From Temnothorax longispinosus (lineage: Eukaryota; Arthropoda; Insecta; Hymenoptera; Formicidae): a stretch of 64,000 bases of DNA. Of this stretch, positions 45,257 through 55,789 are shown one piece after another (the stretch's first letter is position 1; each line of letters begins with the position of its first letter). The DNA lies in NCBI RefSeq assembly GCF_030848805.1, contig NC_092362.1:8184439-8248438 (forward strand), written 5' to 3'. The notes under the pieces were generated by a model. That model did not search any database. It was not told where the DNA came from and saw only the letters and a list, made by a program, of their open reading frames with translations. A program made the translations under genes and the position numbers.

Positions 45257-45709
45257 CCTAACTTAACTCAAGTGACATGTATTTCAAAAAAAAAATGTGA
45301 AATCTTTAAATTAAATTGCGCCAATTGTAAAGAGAATATGTATATTGCTTTGAAAGATAATTGTTATGCAACTACTTTAAAGAAATAAAACCCAAGTGGT
45401 ATCTTCGTATTCCTATTCAAGGGTCTTCCTATTCTAAACCCAAGTGATAATAGCTTCTTAATTTTCTTTAACAAATTTTTAATATTACAAAGAATTATTT
45501 TAATTACAAAGAATTAAAGAAATAACAGTACAAAATAAAAATATTTAATTAAAATAAAATAAATAAATTTTTCTTGTAAAAAAACTTGGCGCTGCTTTTT
45601 TACTCCTGTCGCATTCTTCCCTAAATTATGTTTATTGTTTTTTATTTAATCAAAAATCTTAGTACTAATGTTTAAATTTCAAAGTCTAGCAGCGCCAAGT
45701 TTCTTTGCG
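45257..45709. other. AT-rich spacer with an inverted repeat
   Basis: AACTTGGCGCTGCT (near 45585) is repeated inverted as AGCAGCGCCAAGTT (near 45689), a possible small MITE of about 120 bp next to the 28S start. No gene. Confidence 0.45.
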
Positions 45710-45721
45710 CGGGTGTTGACG

Positions 45722-45807
<86 letters not shown>

Positions 45808-45814
45808 TTTAAGG
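45710..45814 (+). rRNA. 28S rRNA fragment, 5' flank of R2
   Basis: Conserved insect 28S (GACGCAATGTGATTTCTGCC ... GGGAGTAACTATGACTC) running into AAGG at the R2 target. A few substitutions show it is not a functional rRNA copy. Only about 105 bases are present before unrelated AT-rich DNA. Confidence 0.85.
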
Positions 45815-48800
45815 TAAGTTGTGGGGCCAAGAAAGGGCACGGTTATTTGGGGAGCTCTCGGCTGTCAATCCGTTTGCTCCCCTACACGCAGTAAATTTAT
45901 GGAAAGTCAACGTATGAATGTAAAACCCCCGGGTTCTCGGATGGCCCGGGTACTGCGTGCAAGATGCGCAAGCGATAGTGCCATTGGTGCGGAGGTACCT
46001 GACGGGGTCGTAGCTGGACCGTCGCGTACTAGAAGTAGAGCCATGTCCGATGTCATAGAAGGGACAGAAGCATTTGGCTGTGAGTTTTGTCCAAGGGAGT
46101 TCCGGACCATGCGTGGTCTAAGTCTGCATGTTACTAAGACTCACCCAGTGGTGGCCAATAGCGCGGTGGATGTTGAGCGCGTAAAAGCACGTTGGTCAGT
46201 GGAGGAGGTCAGACTCATGGCTCGCGCTGAGGCTACAGCCACCTTAGCGGGAATTATTTTCATGAATCATCATCTGCAGGATAAGTTCCCTCATAGGAGT
46301 CTCGAAGCTATCAAGGGTAAGCGTCGACAAGAGGCTTATCGCGAGATGGTTAGAGTCTTCTGCCAAGAGATACAATCGCGAAACGCGGTTGGCATCGATG
46401 AGGGCGGTAGGGACGGCGCGGCGATGATAAGAGCTGCTGCCGGCCCTGCGACCATAGAGTCTGACACAGTTGATCCAAGCGCGCATCAGCCTTCCCCTGA
46501 GCAAAGATCTCAGAGGCTGCGGGACATCATCAACCAGCTCATAGAGCAGAGCTCAGCGTCCCGTAGCTATCAAGCTGATACTCTTGTGGGCATCGCGAGA
46601 GATGCTCTACTGACGGGGGTGGTCGACGTCCAGGCCATCGAGAGATGGCTGGCCCTGATCTTCCCGCCGTCAGCTGTGCGCCCTCCACGGCGCGCTTCGA
46701 CGAAGCAGCGCAATCCTCTTAACACAAAAGAGAGTAGGAAGCAGAAAAGAAAGAGAGAATATGCACATGTGCAGACTCTCTACAAGAAGAGCCCAAAGGC
46801 CTGCCTTTCGCACGTCCTCGAAGGCGGCTCGGAACGTGAGCGACCGTCCGCTGTCGAATTCGACGCGTACTGGCGTCCCGTAATGGAGGCGTCTAGTGGC
46901 GCGGATGGAGACATGACGGCCTTGCGCGAGTCGTACGGGGAGGCGGGGCGGGTAGCGCGTACTAGCCGGAGCCGTCCACCGACAGCTAGAGGGATTCATC
47001 TCGAAGGCTTAGGTGAGGGCGCCGCCACTGGCCCAACTCGGGCGGCGGATAAGGCCTCGCTCTGGGATCCTATAAAGCCTATCGAGGTTCGAAGGATTTC
47101 GATCAAGACTGGTACAGCGCCCGGATTGGACCAGATTACGCCGAAAATGTGGAACGCTGTTCCCCTTGTTCTTCGTGCGCTTCTGTTCAATTTGCTGCTC
47201 CTGGCAAGAACGGTACCCTCGTCGATCGCCACAACAAGAACTGTATTTTTGGAGAAGGGAGGGATGTCTGACCGGCCATCACCGGCGGAATACCTCTCAG
47301 TATAGGATCAGTTGTGGTTAGACACTTCCACAAAATTCTTGCCAAACGTTTAGCGGCCCTGGACGTGTTCGACACTCGCCAAAGGGGTTTTCGGCCGGTG
47401 GATGGGGTGTGTGAGAACGTCACAGTCCTGTCCGCCGTGCTCGGTGATGCCCGCAGGCGATGTCGGACACTACATCTGGCGTGCGTTGACCTGTCGAAGG
47501 CATTTGACACGGTCTCGCACCCAGCCATACATAGGACTCTTGAAGAGCTGGAGCTCCCTTGGGAGTTTAGGGAATATATCAGGGCCGTCTATTCGGATGC
47601 GCAAACGGTGATAGGATCCGTCACCGATAATGTATCGGCCATTAAGATCGGCCGTGGCGTGAGACAGGGTGATCCGTTGTCGCCGCTACTGTTCAATCTG
47701 GTCGTGGATAGAGCACTAGCAATTCTCTCGGAGGATGTTGGCTATCAGTTGGGAGACGAGCTGATCAGCGCCTTGGGCTACGCAGACGACCAGGTCCGGT
47801 CTGCAGGAGAACTTGACACGGCTTCAGGCTGCTTTTGCGCGCAATGGACTTACAATTAACGCAAAGGAAACAGGTGTGCTGTCCATGGTGGCGTCCGGTA
47901 AAGACAAAAAGGTGAAGATTGACACAACACCGTACTTCACCGTGGGGGGAGCGCTGATTCCGCAAAGATCCCCTATCGAGATCTGGGCGTACCTGGGCTG
48001 CATGTATGAAGGTGCTAGGGAATTCGCTAATAATCCGCCCCTAGCTCACTCCATCGAGCTACTCACTAAGGCGCCTTTGAAGCCGCAACAGCGACTGAGG
48101 CTCTTACGTGACTTTCTCCTGCCACGGTATTATCACCGTTGGATAGTGGGAACCGTCACGGCCAAAACGTTGAGGGGCGTTGATATTATGGTACGCAAGG
48201 CCATTAGACGATGGTTGCGATTTCCCCATGATGTTCCTGCTGGATATTTTCATGCGCCGATACAGAGTGGCGGGCTTGGTTTGCCTCTACTTAAGACTTT
48301 AATCCCTATTCTGAAGTTCGACCGATTGCAGCGGTTGTGTCGCAGCACTCTGCCCGCGGCGCGCGCCGCCGCCGAAACCACATTTGTGGCTAGGCGGCTG
48401 GTTTGGTGTGAGAACCAGATGCGCATCCGGGGTAACAGGGTGCTTACGACCGCTGAGCTTAGACAACAGTGTGCAGCCTGGTTGCGCGAGTCGTGCGATG
48501 GGAACGGGCTCAGGGAGGCGGAAACGTCGAAGCTGAGTTCGCATTGGGTGTCGGCGGGAGCCGACCTCATCCCCGGAGTCGACTACGTGCACTATCATCA
48601 CATACGGGCCAACTGTATTCCGTCTAGAGCGAGAGTCTCCCGAAGTCGTGATGGGCGCGAGGTTCGCTGTCGTGCTGGTTGTCCCGATATCGAGACACCG
48701 GCGCACTGCGTTCAGCGTTGCTTCAGAACGCACGGAGGGAGAATCCTATGGCATAACGACCTTTGTCGTCGAGTCGGTGGCTTCTTTCAGCAGAAGGGAT

Positions 48801-49433
48801 GGCATGTCGATGCGGAATTAGCCTACTCGACCTCTGCCGGCCTGAGGCGGCCTGACCTGACCATTGCTAAGGGTGATGAGGCAGTGGTCGTAGACGCGCA
48901 GGTAGTTTCCAGCGAAACTGCGTTAGAGGTGTCACATGAGCGTAAGGTGGAGAAGTACCGATCCTGTAATGATCTAGTGGACCGGGTGGCGGAGCGCACA
49001 GGGGTGCCGCGTGATAATGTCCGTTTCACCGCCATTACGATCTCATGGCGAGGTGTCTGGAGCCCTAGGAGCGAGGGTGAGCTGCGTAGTCTGGGCCTAA
49101 CACCTGCCCAACTGCGTACGCTCACGACTCGTGTCCTCTGGGGCTCATGGCTAAATTGGAAGAGGTTTAACGGCATAACAACCCGATATGTGCCGGGGCG
49201 GAACGTAACCGTGGTGCACGTCGGGGTGGCACGTAGAGTTGGGTGCCTCCGCATCGGCGGACAAGCGAGAATGTGAGTGTGCATGAGTAGTAGAGCGAGA
49301 GCTGCTAGACAGCTCCTTTCAAGCACTTCCAGGGTGTTAGCTGCGAACACCGACAGTAAATCGCCTTGCAATATCGTTATAGGTTCAGAATGATCGTGCA
49401 TGATTGCGGTTGTTTTGCCTTAAACGAAACAAA
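45815..49433 (+). mobile_element. R2 non-LTR retrotransposon in its canonical 28S site
   Basis: 28S is interrupted after TTTTAAGG (45814) and resumes with TAGCCAAATGCCTCG at 49434, the known R2 target. The element is about 3.6 kb, the usual full length. It encodes one R2-type protein, now split by two frame lesions. Confidence 0.9.
45821..49276 (+). pseudogene. R2 protein: zinc finger, Myb, RT, RLE nuclease (frame-broken)
   Basis: The frames 45821-47305, 47314-47859 and 47813-49276 line up as one R2 protein. First comes a C2H2 finger (CEFC...H-x4-H, about residue 90) and a Myb-like segment (RWSVEEVRLMAR), which bind 28S DNA. The reverse transcriptase follows: APGLDQITP, then VDLSKAFDTV, RQGDPLSPLLFN and the catalytic YADD. 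The C-terminus has the CCHC knuckle (CRAGC...HC...C) and the restriction-like nuclease residues (RRPDLT, then VVDAQV). There is a stop near 47303 and a frameshift near 47810. Otherwise it is well preserved, so a fairly recent copy. Confidence 0.9.
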
Positions 49434-49491
<58 letters not shown>

Positions 49492-49548
49492 ACTGTCCCT
49501 ATCTACTATCTAGCGAAACCACTGCCAAGGGAACGGGCTTGGAAAAAT

Positions 49549-49587
<39 letters not shown>

Positions 49588-49708
49588 TGGCACTGTAAGG
49601 AGACATGAGAGGTGTAGCATAAGTGGGAGATGGCAACATCGCCGGTGAAATACCACTACTTTCATCGTTTCCTTACTTACTCGGTTAGGCGGAGCGCGTG
49701 CCCCGAGG
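49434..49708 (+). rRNA. 28S rRNA fragment, 3' flank of R2
   Basis: It runs from TAGCCAAATGCCTCGTC through GGCACTGTAAGGAGACATG to GCGCGTGCCCCGAGGGC, the sequence expected downstream of the R2 site. It stops at a junction with 18S. The last 130 bases repeat the fragment at 22360-22490. Confidence 0.9.
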
Positions 49709-49979
49709 GCATTCGTATTGCGACGTTAGAGGTGAAATTCTTGGATCGTCGCAAGACGGACAGAAGCGAAAGCATTTGCCAAAAATGTTTTCATTAATCA
49801 AGAACGAAAGTTAGAGGTTCGAAGGCGATCAGATACCGCCCTAGTTCTAACCATAAACGATGCCAGCTAGCGATCCGCCGAAGTTCCTCCGATGACTCGG
49901 CGGGCAGCTTCCGGGAAACCAAAGCTTTTGGGTTCCGGGGGAAGTATGGTTGCAAAGCTGAAACTTAAAGGAATTGACG
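49707..49979 (+). rRNA. 18S rRNA fragment fused to 28S
   Basis: ATTCGTATTGCGACGTTAGA through AAACTTAAAGGAATTGACG is the conserved central part of insect 18S. It is joined directly to 28S at GAGGGC|ATTCG, in the same orientation, with GGGC shared by both sides. In a real rDNA unit 18S precedes 28S, so this is a rearranged junction and not a working gene. Confidence 0.9.
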
Positions 49980-50222
49980 AATTTTTTAACTGTATTATAA
50001 TTGCGTCTAAATCTATTCGGTGGATATAACCCCGAGAAGCAGGTCTGCTCAGATTTAAGTTACGCATCCGGCGAGTTTTTTTGCAGTATTTTGCAAAGAG
50101 ATTCAGTTCTTATATGGGAGCCTTGAAGATCTAATTTCTCTAGAAATTCTAGATTTTCGGGAATCGAAACTTCTTCTTCCCTCCCCTCCAGAGTACAATT
50201 ACTGAGATCCAATTCTTTCAAA
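49980..50222 (-). pseudogene. Leucine-rich-repeat (F-box/LRR-type) gene fragment
   Basis: The minus strand reads NLKELDLSNCTLEG and then LEFLEKLDLQGSHI, two LRR units of the LxxLxLxxC type. After a frame shift near 50062 it continues RNLNLSRPAS and IDLDAIIIQLKNS. This resembles F-box/LRR proteins, which are abundant in ants (inference). It is cut by 18S on one side and by the errantivirus env on the other. This is probably the pre-existing host sequence at the insertion junction. Confidence 0.5.
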
Positions 50223-50926
50223 TTTTTGCTATCGTGTCTTTCACGTCTTCTATTAGATCCTCTGTAATTGTGGTTAGTATTAAAAGCTGTTCGTCTATTT
50301 TTTCTCTTTTGGCGTACAGTGCTGTGTCCAGCTGTATCCGTCTCGTGACGTTCGTCATCAGTTGTTCGTTGTGGTATAATGATTTTTCTAAGGCCTCCAT
50401 GTGGCCTATCGTGGCATTTATCACCTTTAATTGACTTTTTGCGGTGTGCCGTAGAGTCTGTTGCTGATTTTGTATCAGTTCAAGCTGCTCCTGTATGTGT
50501 TTTGCGTCGTCGGCATCCATAGTGCCGAACAGCGTTTTGCTGATCGTGCCGATCGCGTCTATTAAACCTCGTTTATTATTATTTGTTTTATATATAGTCT
50601 GTAATCGCGTTAATAATTGCGTTAATTTTTTGTTATTTTTCTCTATCGTATGGAGAATGTTTTTGCACGTCTGCTGCGTGTCCTTTGCGATTATCGTTTC
50701 GCATACTTCTTCGGCTTGCTGTAGAAATTCCTGAAGTTGGTGATATCGGTTTCCTAGGGCTGCTACGTCGATTTTAATCGCTAGTTTCCATGTAGCTTCT
50801 ACCTGTTGCAATTGTCCGGTTCTCTCAAAGTATATTCCCGGCTCGCTGCTGAATTGTCGTATCTCGTACGATGGTGCTGTCTCAGGTTTCGCTTTTTTCG
50901 CGAAGTGCTGGACGACGATCAGCGTC
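50218..50926 (-). pseudogene. env: Errantivirus env, 5' part (truncated)
   Basis: A splice acceptor (CTTATCTTACAG) sits just upstream of 50926, as expected for env, which errantiviruses express from a spliced RNA. The frame includes a hydrophobic start, a Kex/furin-like site (KRGLID) and the conserved LFGTMDADD block after it, then a long helical region. It stops at 50218, where host LRR sequence begins, so the C-terminal half with the membrane anchor is missing. It is homologous to the env at 5986-8135. Confidence 0.75.
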
Positions 50927-50980
50927 CTGTAAGATAAGGACTCATGTTACCTTTCTTCAAATTTTTACCTTGGCTTGATA

Positions 50981-51343
50981 ATGCCTTCTCCTCGCGTTTT
51001 TTCTCTCCTCGCGCGTTTAGTTGCTCTTGAGACGTGGTTCAGAGTACTTTTATTAACTCTATTAAAAATGCGGTGCATTCAATGCAATCTGTATTTCGCG
51101 CTGGCGTCTTACGACGCCTGTATGCGGTCGTATTGGTTGAGGGCGGCGCGAGCGGGTGCCATAAGTGGGGGTGCCGCGCTTAGTGCGCGGGTGGCGGCGA
51201 ATTTGGGTTCGGGGCCGACGTCGCCCCCTCCCTCCTACGCGGAAGCGTTGTTAACACCCCCGGGTACATGGATGCATCTTTTCTACCCCCTGGAGGTCAC
51301 GTTGGATGTGGCCACCGGGCGCCGTGTGGTGCGACGTGTTTGA
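50981..51343 (+). CDS. Antisense ORF between pol and env, with PPPSY motif
   Basis: 121 residues from the ATG at 50981, on the strand opposite to pol and env. It has a hydrophobic N-terminal half (LLLTLLKMRCIQC), an Ala/Arg-rich middle and SPPPSYAEALLTPPG, which contains a PPxY late-domain motif. A strong donor TTCG|GTAAGTAC follows the TGA by a few bases. The GC content is much higher than in the flanking element genes. In the first errantivirus pol and env nearly touch, so this 500-bp segment is extra. Whether it is an antisense gene, an acquired host gene or a nested insertion cannot be decided. Confidence 0.4.
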   Translation: MPSPRVFSLLARLVALETWFRVLLLTLLKMRCIQCNLYFALASYDACMRSYWLRAARAGAISGGAALSARVAANLGSGPTSPPPSYAEALLTPPGTWMHLFYPLEVTLDVATGRRVVRRV

Positions 51344-51444
51344 TGTTCGGTAAGTACTTATTATCTTATTTTCCTTAGTTTTTACTATCGCCTATTTTCT
51401 ATTGCCTACTTTCTATTGCTTGTTTTTGTTCTTTTCCGCTGTTT

Positions 51445-54200
51445 TTACTGTTCTATAAAGGGCTTTAATCGGTTTACGTGTACTCGCGTGGTTTTCCGTC
51501 CCTTTTTGATCGTGTAATTGACGTCTGAATGTTTTTCGATTACTTCATACGGTCCTATCCACGGGGATTCTAATTTTTTCGATCTCCCTCTACGCACCGT
51601 TTCGTCGTGCAAGAGAACTTTGTCTCCCACTCGGAAATTAATTTCTTTTGTCTTCTTATCATACGTCTCCTTGGCCTTAGATTTTTCGTTTCGCAAATGT
51701 TCCTTTGCAACTCGTTGTGTCGCTCTTAATTTTTCTTTTAGCTCTTGCGCGTAATCGTCATAAGTATACGTTGGTTTCGGTGGTTGCGACAGTGCCGTCG
51801 GTAGTGTTGCTCGGTGCCCGTATACTAATTCAAAGGGTGTAAACCCGGTCGCCGTGTGTGGCGTCGTGTTATACGCGAACATTGCGTATGGCGTCCATTC
51901 GTCCCAGTCTGTCTGTCCGCGTTAATATAATGTCGCAAGTATTCGGTTAATGTTCTATGAGAGCGTTCCAATGCTCCATTACTCTCGGGATGGTAGGCCG
52001 TTGTTTGAATTTTTTCTATCTTCAATAATTTACACGTGCTTTTAAATATCTCGCTAAGGAAATTCGTTCCTCTATCCGTCAGTATTTTGTCGGGGATACC
52101 GTATTCAAAGATAATCTTTGTGACGAATTCTTTCGCGATTGTATTCGCTTCTTGATTAGGTACGGGTATCGCCTTACTGAATTTTGATAAATTATCCTGA
52201 AACGTGAGGATATATTTATTTCCGTTTTCGGTCACCGTCAGTGGTCCTACTATATCTAGAGCACATTTTTCGAACGGTTTGTCCGCGGTGTCTGTTATTA
52301 CTAAGGGTGCTTTATTTTTTCGCGATAACTTGTTCTTCTGACATAGTTCGCATTTATTAATGTAATCTTCGACGTCTCGAGTTAATCCTCTCCAATTATG
52401 CGTCAACCTTATTCGGTTTATGGTGCGTTCCACACCCTGATGTCCTCCTACAGGTGCATCATGGTATTCGTATAACATACGTTGCTTCTCTTCTTCTGTG
52501 TATTTTCTTTCGCTCTCCTCTTCGTTATTCTCTTCCTTCTCTATCTTGTTGATATCTGTCGGCACATGTCGACTCAGCGCATCCGCGTTTCTATTCTCTT
52601 GACCGGCCTTGTGTACGATAGTGTAATCGTATTCTTCTAATTTCAATCTCCATCGGATTAATCGTGATCCGGGGTCCTTTACGTTAAATAGCCAAACCAA
52701 TGATTTATGGTCTGTCACTATGGTAAATTTTGTTCCATAAACGTATGGTCGGAAGTGTTTCACCGCCCATACTATCGCTAGTAATTCTTTCTCGGTAGTA
52801 TTATAATTTTGCTCGGCTTTAGATAGTACTCTGCTCGCATACGCCACGGGTTGATCTTGACCTATCTTTCCCTGTGACAGTATGGCTCCTATTGCGTAAT
52901 CTGACGCATCGGTCGTCACTACAAATTCTTGGGAGAAGTCCGGGTATTTTAATACCGGTGCTGTAGTTAGTTTTTCTTTAAGTATTTCAAATGCGTTTTG
53001 TTGTTCTGCGTTCCACTCGAATTTGATATCTTTTCTGGTCATTTTTGTGAGTGGCTTGGCGATTGCTGAAAAATCTTTAATAAATCTTCGATAATATCCG
53101 GCTAATCCTACGAAAGCCTGGATGTCCTTTACCTTTGTTGGTCTCGGGAAGCTTTTTACTGCTTCTAATTTTGAAGGGTCTGGCAAGATTCCGTTTTCTG
53201 TTATTACATGTCCGAGATACGTCACTTCTTTCCGAAGGAATTCGCATTTATCGGGCTGTAATTTCAAATTATAGTTTCTCAGTCTTTTTAGCACTTCAAT
53301 TAATCTCTTATTGTGCTCTTGTAAACTTGCTCTGTATACTATTATATCGTCTAGATAGACTAAGCATTGTAATCCTACTAGTCCTGCTAAAACGGCTATT
53401 ATTGCTCGTTGAAATGTCGCTGGGGCATTTTTAAATCCAAAAAGCATTCGATTATACTCGTAATGTCCGTATTGTGTCGAGAACGCAGTTTTTTCTTTAT
53501 CTTCTTCTTCCATCGGGATTTGATGATATCCCGAGGTGAGGTCTAGCGTGGTAAAATATTTTGCTTTTCCCAGTTGGTCTAGGATATCGGTTATGTTTGG
53601 CAATGGGAAGGAATCTCCCTCCGTTAGGTCGTTCACAAACCGAAAATCTATTACCACTCTCAGTTTTAATTTTCCTGATGCGTTTCTTTTCTTCGGTACT
53701 ACTAGCAACGGCGCATTCCACGGGCTCGTGCTAGGTCTAATAATTCCGTTTTTCAACATCTCTTTCACTTGTCTATTCACTTCTTCCTTGTGCTTTTCTG
53801 GCAAACGGTACGGTCGGACGTTGACCGGTACGCTGCCCGCCTTCGTGGTAATCTTATGCGCGACGATATCAGTGCATGTCAGTGGTTCTCCTTCCACATG
53901 CAATACATCGCTGTAATCTCTGCAAATTTCCATAATGGTTTTCTTTTCTTCTTCGTTTAAGTGTTGTGTGCGTATCAATTTTTCGACTTTCTCGCTACGC
54001 GGCATTGTTTCTTCTGCTTTGTTTACTTGGTTTATTTCTATCTCTTTTGCTTCTTCTTGCTCTAACTCTTCTAATGTTACTTGCGGCATTAGCATTTGTT
54101 CTTCGCGGTCTTTATTCTTAATACTATTTATTGTTATATTAATTGGGGCCGCAACAGGCTTGAGACGCCCCGCGGTTGAAATGGAACAAGTTATCGCCAG
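51445..54200 (-). pseudogene. pol: Errantivirus pol: RT, RNase H, integrase (one frameshift)
   Basis: The main frame (54272-51825) carries reverse transcriptase (LDLTSGYHQI and catalytic YLDDI), RNase H (TTDASDYAIG, TEKELLAIVWA, ADALSRH) and integrase: the H-H-C-C zinc domain (HDAPVGGHQG...CELCQ), then ALDIVGP, LTDRGTNF and NGALERSHR with the DDE acids. A single-base lesion near 51880 shifts to the frame 51882-51445, which ends with the integrase C-terminal WIGPYEV motif. The first 30 or so codons of the 54272 frame look like flanking sequence. No protease or gag is present upstream; a hairpin begins at 54275. It is better preserved than the copy at 3.4-6.0 kb. Confidence 0.9.
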
Positions 54201-54274
54201 CAAAAAACTTTGCGGCAAGGAGCGCGAATAATCAACTGTAAGGTAAATAGTATTGTATATAATTACACGCAAAG

Positions 54275-54387
54275 ATAAGGCACGCTTAAAAAAGTATCAA
54301 GTTGTTGAAAAGGGCGTCAGCAAATGACAACATTGATTTGCTGACGTTTTTTTCAACAACTTGATACTTTTTTAAGCGTGCCTCATC
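54275..54387. repeat. Hairpin, about 50-bp arms
   Basis: GCACGCTTAAAAAAGTATCA on the left pairs with TGATACTTTTTTAAGCGTGC on the right, with inner pairing around GTCAGCAAAT. It lies at the truncated 5' end of the errantivirus pol. It may be a short palindromic MITE that removed gag. Confidence 0.85.
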
Positions 54388-54439
54388 TCGATCATGTACT
54401 AATATTTCGCGCACTTTTATGTTTCAGATTTTTATAGCG

Positions 54440-54575
54440 GGTGCACGCACGCACGCACGCACGCACATACGCACACATTTATGTAAATATATGTATGGCT
54501 ATCGCAAAAAATTAAAACAAAACAGTTATCGCATAATATACAGCAGTAGCAGCAACAACAGCAGCAGCAGTTTCA
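54440..54575. repeat. CACG and CAGCAR microsatellites
   Basis: (GCAC)n at 54443-54466 and a CAG/CAA-rich tract at 54541-54572. Confidence 0.9.
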
Positions 54576-54672
54576 TGAATTGGAACAAGCAAAAAAGTCT
54601 GCAGCCACCAAAAGTATGTTCAACGTCATAGTAATTAATTTGATAATTTTTCGTAAAATGATTGTTAGATAA

Positions 54673-54709
<37 letters not shown>

Positions 54710-55249
54710 CGCCCGCGCTGAGACACCCGTTGCACGAACGGAAGTCGAAGATCATCCCTGACGACCAGCTGTTTATTGACATCGATTTACTACGATTTGT
54801 TGTTGGGACTTCCGGTCGGACGGTTGGAGCGAACAGACGGCTCATGGAAGAAAGAGTAGTGAAACCGGAGTAAAAAAAAGGAAAAGGAAGGAGGCCCTCG
54901 GGGGAGCGATGGGATCGACGGAGGAAACATAGAGGAAGAAGAGGAATTGAAGGGAACATGCGGAATAGTGAGTGAAGCAAGAACGAGAGTATTCCAAGAA
55001 GGAAGAGACTTAAAGGTTAGGACCGAGGAAGGAAGCGGAAGGAGGGGAAGAGAACGACGGAGACGGAGAGATGCGCAGGTGTGCTGGCAAGATTGCCACC
55101 GGAAAGTAGCAGCGCAAGATGAAAACGGTGAGAGGAGATGGCGCAGGACACGAAGACACCGGCTGCGGCCGAGACGGCGCAGGGTGCCGGCCTCTCCAAA
55201 AGAGCGGGCTGGCACCACTGCGGGGCGTCGAAGCGCAGCAACGGTACAG

Positions 55250-55520
55250 GCACGAGCGACGGGCGCACGCGCAGAGCGAGGCCAAGAAAAGAGACAGGAC
55301 GGCGCTGGGAGCGGGCAGGGCTGGCAGGCCTGAAGAGGTACGATCGGACCGAGCGCACGCGCGAAGTAGGGCCGGGAAGGGGAACAGGACGGCACGGAGA
55401 GCGAGCAGGGCTGGAACGGGCCGAGAGGGCGCACGCGCAGAGTGAAGACAGGAAGAGAGACGGGACGGCGCTGGGAGCGGGCAAGGCTGGCAGACCTGAA
55501 GGAGAGGCGATGAGGTTGGC
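55250..55520. repeat. LINE 5' monomer repeats, about three units of 80-90 bp
   Basis: Units share GAGCGCACGCGCAGAG-like, GACGGCGCTGGGAGCGGGCA and GGGCTGGCAGGCCTGAAG-like words. GC-rich tandem monomers at a LINE 5' end can act as a promoter, as in mouse L1 (known), but this is only inferred here. Confidence 0.6.
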
Positions 55521-55789
55521 GTGCTGACGGAAAGCGTGGAAGGCGAGAAGAACATAACGGACAAGTGGCGAGTAAGATAAGCGAGAGGTTAGAAGTAGAA
55601 AATGAGAAAAAGGAACGTAATGAAAGAGAGGCAGACGGAAAGTAAGTGAATAATGTAGATAAAAAGGGCAGAAAAAGCTGGGAGAAAGGACAGAGGCAGG
55701 TAAAGACAGAGAGACAGTCATAAGCACTAACAATTTTCAATGCAGTGACAGGAAAGGAGAAGACGACGAGGACCGAGCAGAGGATGGAA

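Noticed and set aside
45710..49979. Functional rDNA unit
   Set aside because: 28S and 18S are short fragments in the wrong order, with substitutions and unrelated flanks.
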